From Pigmentiphaga sp. NML030171 (GTDB lineage Bacteria > Pseudomonadota > Gammaproteobacteria > Burkholderiales > Burkholderiaceae_B): a DNA stretch of 64,000 nt. A program made the translations under genes and the position numbers. The stretch's first letter is position 1, and each line of letters starts with the position of its first letter. Positions 45,352 through 54,937 of this stretch are shown piece by piece. Under the pieces are notes generated by a model, which did no database searches, had not been told where the DNA came from, and saw only the letters and a program-made list of their open reading frames with translations. The stretch spans positions 49,507-113,506 of the forward strand of contig NZ_NINX01000046.1 in the NCBI RefSeq assembly GCF_002188635.1, written 5' to 3'.

Positions 45352-45729
45352 ATGAACACCACGACACGCATCAGCACCGCAGAACGCCTCGGCCGCACCT
45401 TGGGTCGCGGATGGCGTGCCTACGTGCGCGGCGAACGCCGGGCATCGAGTTGGTTGGTGTCCAAGGGGATGCCGGCGGCCGGTGCCACCGCGTTCGTGTG
45501 GGTGGTCAAGCTGGTTGCGCTCGGGGTGCTGCTGTACACCACCTTCTGGCTGGCGGTGTTGCTACTGCTGGGCGTTGCGGCGGCATGGTTGGCTGGCAAT
45601 TCGGCTAGGGATGATGACCGCTGGGCGCAACAGGATGAACTGCGCAATGGCGAGGCGGGCTTTGGCCTGTATTCTTCCAATGGCCAGCGGCTCGACCCTC
45701 ACGACCCGAACGATCCGTTCGATGACTGA
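45352..45729 (+). CDS. DUF3742-family ICE protein
   Basis: A 125-residue protein with one or two hydrophobic helices (about 40-80: AFVWVVKLVALGVLLYTTFW) and an acidic tail ending HDPNDPFDD. The family is found almost only in this ICE type, next to the TraG-N gene. Function unknown, probably envelope-associated. Confidence 0.88.
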   Translation: MNTTTRISTAERLGRTLGRGWRAYVRGERRASSWLVSKGMPAAGATAFVWVVKLVALGVLLYTTFWLAVLLLLGVAAAWLAGNSARDDDRWAQQDELRNGEAGFGLYSSNGQRLDPHDPNDPFDD

Positions 45730-45744
45730 GGTTTGGACTGTCCG

Positions 45745-47262
45745 TCACAGAACCTTGCCGGCTACCTTGTTTACACCTGACCCGGCGCTATCACGCGCTT
45801 CCTTGGAGCCGACAGCAAGGTTCTGAGCAATCACCCCAGCCTTAACTCCGACCCACCCCAAGGCAGCGACCCAAAACGTCGGCAGGACCAGAAACATCGT
45901 GCCCGTGACGAACATTAGGAGCATGTCACCGAAGGCGTTGTTCAGTCCTACCAACGGGTCGAAATTGGTGTGCGGCCGGTTCCAGCCGAACCCCCAGCCA
46001 TAGAGCGCGTCGAGGATGGTGCTGTCAATCCAGCGTGCAAGCTGAAACCAGAAGTCCGTGAAGAACAGCGCGAACTGCACGACGCTGACCGTGACCACCG
46101 TCTTCAGGTCATAGGTGCCCACGACCAGCACGAGCGGGATGCAGATAACCAGTGCCATCTTGAGCAATGCAAGCACCATGGGCAGGGCCTGCCTCGCGAC
46201 GTCCATGGCTGGAAACGCGGCAATCGCGCCGACTGCCATCCCAACATCGCCCGTGGCCCGCGTCACAATGTTCGGCAGGGTCTTGTCGATCTGGCCGCCG
46301 TAGTCGGTATAGACGCTGCCCTGGTTCAATTTCTGCTGCCGCGGTGACGCGATCGTGCGGATTACCGAGTCGTCCACCTCGGCTCGGCTCAGGAACCCGG
46401 CCCAGCCCGCCAGGCGATTGAGCAGGCTCGGGTCCACCTGTCCCAGCAAGCGTGCCCGCAGGCCATTACCGCCATCGGCCCACCATTGCCTGCAGGTCGG
46501 GTAGCCACCGCCACTGGATACCTGAGCCAGCCCGGCGTCGCGGTTGCTGTCATAGGGCCAGTCATCGCGCGGCGTGCTGGAACGGTACGTGTCGTAGTAG
46601 CCGTTCGTGTCGGTGAAGAACCGCGATCCGATCCAGGTCACGTCGTGCATCTGCTGCTCATCGAGCTGAGGGCGCTGCATGAACAATTTGGCCCGTGCAG
46701 GCCCATAGCAATCCCGCGAGAAATCCGCTACTTCCTGAGCCAGCACCGGGTCATCGATGCGCGTGGCGTCGATCTCCATGCGCATCTGCCGCAGGTCCGT
46801 GCCACACGGGATCGCCGCCACCGAGGCGCTCGTGACGGCGCGCGAGAGTGCATGCATGAACGCCCACCAGACGGGCACCTTCGCCGACTGGTTGTTGATG
46901 GTGCTGAAGGACTGCGACCAGCCGGTATCCGTGGGCTGCGGCACGCTGACCTGGCACTGGGCCGAGCGCGAGCTGTCGTACTGGATGGTGTTCAGGTCCA
47001 CGTCGATGAACGGAATGCCGGCGAACATCACCACCACGATGGCGACGAAGACCCGGTTCTCGATGCGGGCGGCGCTCAGCACGCCTTTATTGCCCTCGTC
47101 GGCACCTTCCGCACGGGCCTTCAACCACTCCTGCACGATGATGGCGACGAAAGGCAGCGCGAATACCCCGCTGGATACCAGCACCGCCCAGATGCCGTTG
47201 TTGACGATCCAGGACACCAGCGTCAGGTAGTACTCCAGGTAGTCGGTCGTGAAAAGCGTCAT
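45745..47262 (-). CDS. TraG N-terminal-domain conjugal transfer protein
   Basis: A 505-residue inner-membrane protein with several helices at the N-terminus (YYLTLVSWIVNNGIWAVLVS; IVVVMFAGIPFIDVDL) and four or five at the C-terminus (about 360-480), flanking a large periplasmic region with conserved cysteines. The family assists mating-pair stabilisation. The ATG at 47262 has GGAGATG 10 nt upstream. It is transcribed with the following small membrane protein gene. Confidence 0.87.
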   Translation of the reverse strand: MTLFTTDYLEYYLTLVSWIVNNGIWAVLVSSGVFALPFVAIIVQEWLKARAEGADEGNKGVLSAARIENRVFVAIVVVMFAGIPFIDVDLNTIQYDSSRSAQCQVSVPQPTDTGWSQSFSTINNQSAKVPVWWAFMHALSRAVTSASVAAIPCGTDLRQMRMEIDATRIDDPVLAQEVADFSRDCYGPARAKLFMQRPQLDEQQMHDVTWIGSRFFTDTNGYYDTYRSSTPRDDWPYDSNRDAGLAQVSSGGGYPTCRQWWADGGNGLRARLLGQVDPSLLNRLAGWAGFLSRAEVDDSVIRTIASPRQQKLNQGSVYTDYGGQIDKTLPNIVTRATGDVGMAVGAIAAFPAMDVARQALPMVLALLKMALVICIPLVLVVGTYDLKTVVTVSVVQFALFFTDFWFQLARWIDSTILDALYGWGFGWNRPHTNFDPLVGLNNAFGDMLLMFVTGTMFLVLPTFWVAALGWVGVKAGVIAQNLAVGSKEARDSAGSGVNKVAGKVL

Positions 47263-47276
47263 CGCGCCATCTCCCC

Positions 47277-47636
47277 TCAACCGGCCTGCATCAGCAGGCT
47301 GGCTTCCAGCGCCACGATGGCGACGACGCCCGCGACCTCGGTGCGCACCAGGCGGCGCCGCGCCTGGGCGTCGTCCTCACGTACCAGCAGCCGGCGCCGC
47401 ATCCAGACCCAGCCATAGGCCGTCGCCCCGTACAGGCACAACCGCCACACGAAGAAGTAGCCCGATGCGGCCGCGAGCCACCGCTCCCAGCCGGCCACGC
47501 TCCCGACCAGGTAGATGCCGGCGACGTTGGCCCCCACCGCAGCGGCGACGATCACCACCGCCCACAGCAGTGCTTTCGCCGCGCGCCGGCTGAACAGCCA
47601 GCGCAAGGGGCGCCAGGTCATGCGCATTGCGCTCAT
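47277..47636 (-). CDS. Small ICE membrane protein
   Basis: A 119-residue protein with about three helices (LLWAVVIVAAAVGANVAGIY; AASGYFFVWRLCLYGATAY; VAGVVAIVALEASLL) separated by basic loops. The ATG at 47636 overlaps the upstream gene's stop by 4 bp. It has the position of the small membrane protein conserved between TraG-N and PFL_4711 in these ICEs. Function unknown. Confidence 0.75.
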   Translation of the reverse strand: MSAMRMTWRPLRWLFSRRAAKALLWAVVIVAAAVGANVAGIYLVGSVAGWERWLAAASGYFFVWRLCLYGATAYGWVWMRRRLLVREDDAQARRRLVRTEVAGVVAIVALEASLLMQAG

Positions 47637-49027
47637 GGCCGGACTCCCGGATTGCCCTTCTGCAACTGGTCGAGGCGGTCGGGCACCGGATCGCCCTCGT
47701 AGATGCCGCGCGAGCCGGCCGCGCGCGTACCATGGCGCTGGATGATCGCCATCGGCGAGTTGTTCGCCAGCTCGCGGCGCAGCTCCAGCTCCGTTTTCAG
47801 GTTGCGGATCTCCCGGTCGAGCGTGTCGCTCTCGTGGTTCACAGCCTCGACCGCCAACTCGTTGGCCGCCACGTTGGGCTCCTTCTTTCCCGTGAGCAGC
47901 GTGCGCTGGAGCAACAAGGCCTTCTCCAGCACCGACGACAGCGCCACCTCGGACGCAAGGCGCCGCGCCAGCAGGTCCTGGTCCGGCTCGTCGCGCAGCG
48001 CCTCGATGACGCCGCGCGTGATCGGCAGCGACGTGCTGCCGGCCTCGCGCAAGTTCTCGAAGGTGGTGTTGCGCACGCCGGAAACCAGTTCCTGCAAGAC
48101 TTCCAGTTTGGCTTCGTACTCCTCCTGGATCAGCGGCGTCAGCCCGACGCCGGGCACCGTCTCGGTCTTGGTGCAGGAATCGCACGTGCGCTGCACCTGT
48201 TCCCCGAGGACCCGGGTGGCCCATTCGGTCGCCTGCTGCGGCGACGTCCAGGTCTGGCAGGACAGGCTCGCGCAACTGGCGGGCGCGATGGAGGATGTGT
48301 CCGTCACGCCGCGCCCGTTGACCAGGTTGTAGCCCGCGCGGGTGACGTCGCCGACCACCCGAATGGCGGACTGGCCTGCGCCACCGGCATTGCTGCCGCC
48401 CACCCAGGGAACGCCGTCGTTGCCGCGGCGCGTCTCAGCCTGCTCGACGGCCGAAACGGCATCGTTGCTGCCAACCGCGTCACGCAGGGCCATGCCTTCG
48501 GCCATCTGGCTCCAGCCAAGCTGGCCGCCCGCCGTCTCGGCCATCTTCTCGGCCATCGCGCGGCACGTCAGCTTGGAGCGGTCGAAGTCCAGCCGCGCCT
48601 GCAGCACGCCGTTGGTCAGCAGGTTGTACAGGCCGGGATCGGCGCGCTGAATGATCAGCGCCGGCAGGGACGCCACCGCGCTGGTGGCACTCTGGATCAC
48701 GTTGCTCATGATCTGCTGGAAGCCGTTCGTGATGCCGTTGAGCTGGTTGCGCAGCGTGGTCTGGATGCTCATGTCGCCGCAGATCAGGTTGCTGTTCCAC
48801 CCCAAGCCGACCCCGATGGAGCGCATGCCAGCCGCGCGGCCCATGGACACCGCGCTGCCGCCTCCGATCGAGTACATGACGTCATCGCCAATGACGGGGC
48901 CGCTGTTCTGGTATCCGACCTGCGCCCACGCCAGGCCGCAGACCAGAGCGAGCGTGCCGGCCAGCGCCGTCGGGCGCAGCAAGTAGCACGTCTTGGCGGA
49001 AAGGTTCATCGGTTCAGGACGCTTCAT
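47633..49027 (-). CDS. ICE protein PFL_4711 family (TraH-like)
   Basis: A 464-residue exported protein: signal peptide ending ALVCGLAWAQ, then GYQNSGPVIGDDVMYSIGGG, cysteine-containing segments (CASLSCQTWTS, CDSCTKTE) and a coiled C-terminal half. The family is thought to correspond to TraH-like pilus-assembly factors in the periplasm. GAGGTG lies 6 nt before the ATG. It lies between the PFL_4710 homologue and the small membrane protein. Confidence 0.88.
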   Translation of the reverse strand: MKRPEPMNLSAKTCYLLRPTALAGTLALVCGLAWAQVGYQNSGPVIGDDVMYSIGGGSAVSMGRAAGMRSIGVGLGWNSNLICGDMSIQTTLRNQLNGITNGFQQIMSNVIQSATSAVASLPALIIQRADPGLYNLLTNGVLQARLDFDRSKLTCRAMAEKMAETAGGQLGWSQMAEGMALRDAVGSNDAVSAVEQAETRRGNDGVPWVGGSNAGGAGQSAIRVVGDVTRAGYNLVNGRGVTDTSSIAPASCASLSCQTWTSPQQATEWATRVLGEQVQRTCDSCTKTETVPGVGLTPLIQEEYEAKLEVLQELVSGVRNTTFENLREAGSTSLPITRGVIEALRDEPDQDLLARRLASEVALSSVLEKALLLQRTLLTGKKEPNVAANELAVEAVNHESDTLDREIRNLKTELELRRELANNSPMAIIQRHGTRAAGSRGIYEGDPVPDRLDQLQKGNPGVRP

Positions 49028-49036
49028 CGTGGCACC

Positions 49037-49984
49037 TCAGAGGAAATCGACGCTGCCCAGGAACACCTGCCCGCGGCGTTCGCAGCAGGCATACGGCCGC
49101 CACAGCGCCCAGGCGTAGTCGCCTTGCTGGGCCTGGGTCAGCGTGCCGCTGTGGGGGAAGACCACGCAGGTGTTCGACAGACGAGGGGTCAGCTCCTGCC
49201 ACTTCCCGGTGGAGGTATCGCCTTCGACCAGCGCCCCGGCCGGCCAGTAGCCGTCACGGGCGTTGGCGAGCAGTGGCTGGTACACGTGCAACTGCCCGCG
49301 GCGCGTGACGACATCGCCCGCGCGCTGGGCCACCACCGCCCCGGATTTGTGGTCGTCGGTCTGGTGCAGGAAGCCACCGCGTGGATAGACATTGCCCCAG
49401 AGGTTCATCGTGGTGCGCGCACCGACCTCACGCATGCCCGGAATCAACGCCTCCGGGTAGGCCATCTCGGGCACGTTGTAGCGCCAGGCCAGCGTGTCCA
49501 GGGTGCTGAGCAGATACGGCATGAAGGCCGTGCCCGCGCCTTGGCAGAAGTAGCCGGAGGACGAGGCGAACTGGTTGAACACCTCGCCGCCGGGATGGCC
49601 GATAACATCGCTGTTCTTGAATTTGGCGAGGTTGTTTTCATGATCCTCGTTCGTGGTGCCGTCCCCGCCGGCCTGGGCCGAAGGATTGGGCGTGCTCATG
49701 GCGCGCACTTCAACCCAGGGGTTCTCGCCGGTGTTCGAGTACGACGACACCACTGCATCGGGGATGTAGTGCCTGACCTTGACGGAGGTACGCACCGTGC
49801 AGCCGGTCCAGGTGCAATAGAGCCAGTAGCAGATACCCACCACCCGGTATTCCAGGCAATCGGGCGAAGCCACTGAACCCACGATGGTTGCCGTGTTCAG
49901 GGCGTAGCTGCCCGTGGCGCTAAGCAGCAGCACGGACGCGACAGCAGCTCGCATGCGGCGCAGAAGGTCGAATGGGTGGATCAC
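49037..49984 (-). CDS. ICE protein PFL_4710 family (TraU-like, TIGR03756)
   Basis: A 315-residue exported protein. The signal sequence (MRAAVASVLLLSATGSYALN) is followed by a Cys-rich core (CLEYRVVGICYWLYCTWTGC) and a C-terminal WALWRPYACCERRG, the hallmark of TraU-type mating-pair proteins that need disulfide formation. The GTG start at 49984 overlaps the stop of the next gene upstream (GTGA). The DsbA-like protein nearby probably folds it. Confidence 0.88.
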   Translation of the reverse strand: MIHPFDLLRRMRAAVASVLLLSATGSYALNTATIVGSVASPDCLEYRVVGICYWLYCTWTGCTVRTSVKVRHYIPDAVVSSYSNTGENPWVEVRAMSTPNPSAQAGGDGTTNEDHENNLAKFKNSDVIGHPGGEVFNQFASSSGYFCQGAGTAFMPYLLSTLDTLAWRYNVPEMAYPEALIPGMREVGARTTMNLWGNVYPRGGFLHQTDDHKSGAVVAQRAGDVVTRRGQLHVYQPLLANARDGYWPAGALVEGDTSTGKWQELTPRLSNTCVVFPHSGTLTQAQQGDYAWALWRPYACCERRGQVFLGSVDFL

Positions 49985-50427
49985 GGTTCGGTCCTCCGGT
50001 GCTGTTCGATCCGCGCGATGGCGCGGGCCACGTCCGGCTCGCCATAGACCACATAGCGCTGGTCCACCACGACGGCCGGGACGGCGGTGATGCCCAGGCT
50101 CCATGCGTCCGTCACGCCCTGGTAGGCCGTCGCGATGCGCCGCTGAAGGTCAGTGCCTCCCTGGGTCAGCCGACGCTTGACCAGGGCTGTCGCCTGGTCG
50201 GGGTCGGTGGGCAGATTCGCCGAAAGCTCGGCCTCGATGCGCGGCGCTTCATCCAGCTCGATCAGCCGTTCGCCGCCCATGGTCTTGACCGGGTGGTGGC
50301 CGTCGGTGACGACCACCACGTCGGCGGCGAAGGTGACCGGGCTGAACACCGCCAGGGACGCCGGCAGCGCCACGGCCAGGCCAAGGGTTCGCCAGCCTGG
50401 TGCGAACCGGGTAAAAGCTGCTGGCAT
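49981..50427 (-). CDS. ICE protein TIGR03757 (PFL_4709, TrbC/TraW-like)
   Basis: A 148-residue exported protein with a signal peptide ending VTFAAD and a thioredoxin-like C-terminal part (GITAVPAVVVDQRYVVYGEPDVARAI) without a CxxC motif. The family resembles the TrbC/TraW group that pairs with TraU. It is translationally coupled to the TraU-like gene. Confidence 0.87.
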   Translation of the reverse strand: MPAAFTRFAPGWRTLGLAVALPASLAVFSPVTFAADVVVVTDGHHPVKTMGGERLIELDEAPRIEAELSANLPTDPDQATALVKRRLTQGGTDLQRRIATAYQGVTDAWSLGITAVPAVVVDQRYVVYGEPDVARAIARIEQHRRTEP

Positions 50428-50590
50428 GTCATGCGCCCCGGAAGTTGATCAGGGCCATAGTCAAACGCCGAACCCCATGCGGTCCCAACAAACAATGCGC
50501 ATCGCGGCCACCCCGCATACCTGCTTGTGTCGCCGCGAAGAAAAAGCGGAGGCCGAAGCCTCCGCGCTGATCAACGAAGCAGTGCAACAC

Positions 50591-51085
50591 TTACAGCAGG
50601 CCGGACTCCGCAAAGGAGAACGGGGCACCCTGGCCGACGATGATGTGGTCCAGTACCCGCACATCGATGAGCGCCAGCGCGGCCTGCAGTTGCTGGGTCA
50701 GCACGCGATCCGCGATCGACGGCTCGGACATGCCCGAGGGGTGCTGATGTGCGAAGACCACCGCAGCGGCATTCAATTCCAGCACACGCTGTACGACGAC
50801 ACGCGGATAGACCGAAGTCGAGTTGATCGTGCCCCTGAACAACGGCTCGTAGGCCAGCACCTGATGCATGCTGTCAAGGAATACAGCGACGAATATTTCG
50901 TTGGGCTCGGCCACCAGCTTCACGTGCAGGTAGTCGCGCACGGCCGTGGGGTCGAGGAGTTTCGGACCCGCTTTGAAAACCCGCTTCTCCAGCAGTGCAA
51001 TGGCTTGCTGGATGATCCAGTCCTCGTGCTGGGCAGCGATGGCGGAAAGCGACTCCAGGCAGGAGTCATTGACGACGAAAGACAT
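50591..51085 (-). CDS. radC: RadC-like JAMM-domain protein of the ICE
   Basis: A 164-residue protein lacking the HhH region of chromosomal RadC. The metal-binding JAMM motif is complete (FAHQHPSG ... EPSIAD), with the catalytic Glu earlier in FVAVFLDSMHQ. Short RadC homologues are frequent on ICEs and islands; their role (anti-restriction, repair or peptidase) is not settled. The start at 51085 is preferred over upstream in-frame codons. It lies between the DsbA-like and TIGR03757 genes; 160 bp after it has no feature. Confidence 0.88.
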   Translation of the reverse strand: MSFVVNDSCLESLSAIAAQHEDWIIQQAIALLEKRVFKAGPKLLDPTAVRDYLHVKLVAEPNEIFVAVFLDSMHQVLAYEPLFRGTINSTSVYPRVVVQRVLELNAAAVVFAHQHPSGMSEPSIADRVLTQQLQAALALIDVRVLDHIIVGQGAPFSFAESGLL

Positions 51086-51165
51086 GGCGAACCTCCAAAT
51101 GGTGAGATCGGAGGGCGCGCGCCCGGGGAGGGCAAGCCCTCCTGGGGAACGAACAAGGTGCATCC

Positions 51166-51185
51166 ATCACCGCGGGAGCGGTGAT
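51166..51185 (-). terminator. Perfect hairpin between dsbA-like and radC genes
   Basis: ATCACCGC-GGGA-GCGGTGAT forms an 8-bp stem with a 4-nt loop in the 175-bp gap. There is no T-run on the minus strand, so it may be a processing or attenuation element and not a classical terminator. Confidence 0.4.
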
Positions 51186-51260
51186 CGTTCGCGGCCAGGA
51201 TGCGAGGCGAACGGGTTGCGGTCAGCGCAGCGGACTGCGCCGTAGCCTTGAAGACCGGGG

Positions 51261-52025
51261 CTACCTGGGCATGTCGCCGACGACGTCGGCAGGCATTTCC
51301 GATGTAGGTGTGGCGGCGGGATCGCGGGCCGCGAGCATGTCCATGGCCGACAGCAAGGCATCGCCCTCGATCGGACCCTGCAGCAGGATAGCCTTGCCGG
51401 TTTCGCGATCGTGTAGCCGCAGCGACGGCGTGGCGGTCACGCCGCTGTTCGTGGCTTCCGCAGTTTGGGCGCGAATCGCCGCGTCGGGCCGCTCGCTCGC
51501 GATGCACTGCTCGATGGGTGGCGTAAGGTCGGGGTAGCGCAGGTCCTCGGGCAAGCCCTGACCGTCGCTGCGCGTGTGGGCATATACCCACTCGACGGCC
51601 TGCCAGAAGGCGGCATGACCGCTGGCTTGGCCCGCGCATTCCGCCAGGCGCGCTTCCGCGGACGCGGCCGGCTCATGCGCTGCCAACGGGAGGTGATGCC
51701 ATTGCAAGGCCACGTCCGCATTGCCGGCCACCCAACGCTTGAGCACTGGGAAATAGGACCGGCAGAACGGGCATTCGAGGTCCGCGTAGAGCGTCAGCGT
51801 GAAGCGTCCTTCCGGATTGCCCATCTGCCACGGAGGCCCAGCCACCTGCGTCTCGCTGACTGGCGCTGAAGTCTGAGGCGTGGACTGCCCGGGCCAACGG
51901 GACACGAGCCAGATCAGCAGCAGTGCAACCAGCGCTGCGGCCACTGTCCAAGGCCAGCTGGGCCGCCAGTGCCGACGGCGGAACGCCTGCACCTGCATCG
52001 GAATGGAAGGACGTTTCTGTTCCAT
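51261..52025 (-). CDS. DsbA/DsbC-type thioredoxin-fold protein of the ICE
   Basis: A 254-residue membrane-anchored oxidoreductase: one N-terminal helix (WTVAAALVALLLIWLV, 26-41) and a periplasmic DsbA fold with the active site C85-P-F-C88 and the cis-Pro region GVTATPSLRL. It probably forms or isomerises disulfides in Cys-rich transfer proteins such as the TraU-like one. It lies 24 bp after the traC stop. Confidence 0.88.
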   Translation of the reverse strand: MEQKRPSIPMQVQAFRRRHWRPSWPWTVAAALVALLLIWLVSRWPGQSTPQTSAPVSETQVAGPPWQMGNPEGRFTLTLYADLECPFCRSYFPVLKRWVAGNADVALQWHHLPLAAHEPAASAEARLAECAGQASGHAAFWQAVEWVYAHTRSDGQGLPEDLRYPDLTPPIEQCIASERPDAAIRAQTAEATNSGVTATPSLRLHDRETGKAILLQGPIEGDALLSAMDMLAARDPAATPTSEMPADVVGDMPR

Positions 52026-52049
52026 GGCGTTCTCCGGTGTACGGCAGAT

Positions 52050-54932
52050 TCAGGGCAGGTCCAGGGTCGGCGACTCGATGCCACGTGCCCGGTCGATCTT
52101 CTCAGCCACCTTGAAGGCGGCATCCAGCTCGCTGACGCCGTGCTGCTGCATGAGTTGGTAGCGTTCTGCCTTCTCCTCGGGCTCGGTTTGCGCGAGCGCG
52201 AGGTAGAGACTTGGCGGCACGGCGCGGAACAGCACTTCCATGCTCTTGGAGAGGATGACGCCCTCGGTGAACTTGCCCGCTTCCTTGCGTGCGGAGAGCA
52301 TCAGCGCCTTCTGCGCCGGCGAGAGTTCGCGGAAGCGCGCGATCTTCTCCACCTCGTCCGGCGGCATCGACAGGCACACCCACCACTCGATCATGTTGAG
52401 CATCGGCTCCGCTGCACGTGGCAGGTCGTCGATGTTCTGCGTCGCCAGCCAGAACCAGGCGCCCAACTTGCGCCACATTTTTGTAATTTTCACGACATAG
52501 GGCGCGAGCAGCGGGTTCTTGGTGATGATGTGACCTTCGTCGGTCACGTTGACGATCGGCCGTCCCAGGTACTGGTCGCGCTCGGCGATGTTGTTCACCG
52601 TGCTGATCAGGCTGATGTAGGCGATGGAGAGCTGCGCGTTGTAGCCCTCGCGGGCATAGGTCGCCAGATCGACCAGCGTGATGTCGGCCTCGGGCCACGG
52701 CGTGCCGTCGCGGTCGAACATCTCGCCGTCCGTGCCTTGGCAGAACATGTCCATCGCGTCCGCCATCTCCAGCAGCCGCGCACGGCGCATCTCGGGCAAC
52801 GTCGGGTCCTGGCCACGGATGCGCAGTGCATTGCGCACATCGCGCGTGAGCACGGTGCGCTTCTCCGCCACGCAATGTTCGGCGGCGTCGAGGATGCACT
52901 GGCGGATCAGCGAGCGGTCGGCCCGCGTCATCCGCGCTTCTTCCTTGTCTTCGCCGCCCGTGATCATCAGCCGTGCCGTGATCTCCAGTTCGCCGAGCAC
53001 GTCGCGCTGCTCATCCGCCTCCATGGCCGAGGCATCCGGTGGCTGGTCTTCGTCCAGGGCATCGGCATCGAGCGTCTGCACGTCGCTGGGCGTTTCGATC
53101 AGCCGGCGTGCGTCGGCGAACGGCGCCAGGCTGATGCCCGATCCGGGGGCCAGCTTGACCCGGTTCACGGTCAGGCCCAGGCGCCGCGCGAAGTCGCTGA
53201 ACAGGCCGAAGCTGTTGCCGGCTTCCACGATGAAAAGCCGCGGCCGGTAGATGGCCGTCACCTGGTTCAGCAGGTTGTTGAGCGTGGCGGACTTGCCCGA
53301 GCCCGTAGGGCCAAACAGAAACAGATGGGCATTCATCTGCCGATCCAACCTGTTCAAGGGGTCGAACGTAATCGGGCCGCCTCCGCGATTGAACATCGTG
53401 ATGCCGGGGTGCCCCGTGCCCTGGGCGCGGCCCCACACCGGCGACAGGTTCGCCGCGTGCTGGGCGAACATCAGCTGCGTGTACCAGCGGCGCCGATCCT
53501 TGCCGGGGTTGTAGCAGCACGGCAGCCAGCGCAGGTAGCTGTTGAGCGGCGCCACCTCGTCGTCCTCGCGCACCGGTTGCAAGCCGGCGTTGAGCATGAC
53601 GTTCGCCAGGTCCAGGCCGCGCCGATCCAGTTCCGCCTCGTCGCGCCCGCGCAGGTAGAACGCCAGCGTGCCCCGGTAGAGCTTGTGCGCGCTGCCGATC
53701 AGGGAGCGGGCCTCGTGCACGTCCTTGAGGGTCTGCTCCGACGCCAGCGTCTCGCCCACGGCCTTCTTCGCCAGGTGGTTCAGATCCGATTCCAGGACAT
53801 CCTGCGGCGTGGCGACCATCGTGAGACACATCAAGGTGTCCTCGGGCATCTGGTCGAACAGCGTGTTGATCGCGTCCCCCTTGCGGGTCTCGCCGGTCAG
53901 GTGCCCCGTGCCGGGCGGCATGCGCAGCCGGTCGGTGATCAGCACGCGGTGCGGCATGCCGTCGAAGTACCAGGCCCCTTGCGCCACGTCCGAGCGCGGC
54001 TGCCCGAAGAACAACCGCTGGCTGAAATCCCGCCCGCTCGCCAACTCGATCTCGCCGGCCTCGGTCTCGTCCGGGTAGCGCGCCAGCGAGTAGAAGCGCT
54101 CCCGGTCCTCCGCCCCAGGACCGAGCAGCGTGGGGCGCGGGTTGAACCATCGCAGCAGCCAGTCGTGAACGTCCGCTGCAACCATGCGCCGGGCCTGGAT
54201 GCCGGCATTCGCCAGCCCGCCGCACAGGCGATCGCAAACGATGCCCAGCATCTGCTCGGGTGTCTGGCCGCGGCGGTTTGCCTGTCCCTGACCGCTCGCG
54301 CGGCGGTACACCACCATGCGCACGCGCCGCGTCTGGCCGCGCCAGCGCAGCCGCGTGACCACCGTGTCCTCGAACAGGCCGCCGGGCTTGGCCACAGCGC
54401 GCATGTGGTGGCCGAAGAAGCGCAGGTAGAACTCGGTGAACGCCGAGCCGCGCGCACGTGGCTGCACGTAGTCGCGCAGCGTCTGCATGTACTGGTCGAA
54501 GCTCGGTTCGTCCTGGGCATAGAGCTGGAGCACCCAGGGGTTCTCGTCCAGTTCATCGAAACTGTCTTGGAGTGCGTTTTCCAGGGCATCGCGGGCGTGG
54601 GCGAGCCAGCCAGGCTCCCGGCCTTCGGTGCCCAGCGGCACCAGCTCGAAGAACGCCGCCACCGATTGGCCGTCCTCCAGGAGCATCGATTTCGACTCGG
54701 GCATGAACTCCACCCAGGGCAGCAGTTCCACGAAGGACGGCGCAACGTCGTACAGCGCCTGCTCGTCGGCCAGGGTCGCTGGCTTGCGGCCGTGGACTGC
54801 CGAACCGGGTTCGGGGATGCCGGCCTGGCGCAAGGCCTCGACGTGGCGCTGCCAGCTGTCCGGCTGCTCATCGCTGGCCGGGTTGCTAGAGCCGACGCCG
54901 GCCAGCTTCGGCCAGGGGAGTTTCCACCGCAT
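52050..54932 (-). CDS. traC: Conjugative transfer ATPase TraC (VirB4 family, PFL_4706)
   Basis: A 960-residue VirB4/TraC ATPase that energises pilus assembly on the cytoplasmic side. Walker A is GPTGSGKS near residue 540 and Walker B is NVTDEGHII near 795. The N-terminal domain (FVELLPWVEFMP) is as in the family. The ATG at 54932 begins MRWKLPWPKLAG. An IS110-family element ends about 10 bp upstream, separating it from its normal operon partners, so its expression may now depend on a promoter in the IS. Confidence 0.93.
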   Translation of the reverse strand: MRWKLPWPKLAGVGSSNPASDEQPDSWQRHVEALRQAGIPEPGSAVHGRKPATLADEQALYDVAPSFVELLPWVEFMPESKSMLLEDGQSVAAFFELVPLGTEGREPGWLAHARDALENALQDSFDELDENPWVLQLYAQDEPSFDQYMQTLRDYVQPRARGSAFTEFYLRFFGHHMRAVAKPGGLFEDTVVTRLRWRGQTRRVRMVVYRRASGQGQANRRGQTPEQMLGIVCDRLCGGLANAGIQARRMVAADVHDWLLRWFNPRPTLLGPGAEDRERFYSLARYPDETEAGEIELASGRDFSQRLFFGQPRSDVAQGAWYFDGMPHRVLITDRLRMPPGTGHLTGETRKGDAINTLFDQMPEDTLMCLTMVATPQDVLESDLNHLAKKAVGETLASEQTLKDVHEARSLIGSAHKLYRGTLAFYLRGRDEAELDRRGLDLANVMLNAGLQPVREDDEVAPLNSYLRWLPCCYNPGKDRRRWYTQLMFAQHAANLSPVWGRAQGTGHPGITMFNRGGGPITFDPLNRLDRQMNAHLFLFGPTGSGKSATLNNLLNQVTAIYRPRLFIVEAGNSFGLFSDFARRLGLTVNRVKLAPGSGISLAPFADARRLIETPSDVQTLDADALDEDQPPDASAMEADEQRDVLGELEITARLMITGGEDKEEARMTRADRSLIRQCILDAAEHCVAEKRTVLTRDVRNALRIRGQDPTLPEMRRARLLEMADAMDMFCQGTDGEMFDRDGTPWPEADITLVDLATYAREGYNAQLSIAYISLISTVNNIAERDQYLGRPIVNVTDEGHIITKNPLLAPYVVKITKMWRKLGAWFWLATQNIDDLPRAAEPMLNMIEWWVCLSMPPDEVEKIARFRELSPAQKALMLSARKEAGKFTEGVILSKSMEVLFRAVPPSLYLALAQTEPEEKAERYQLMQQHGVSELDAAFKVAEKIDRARGIESPTLDLP

Positions 54933-54937
54933 CAGTA

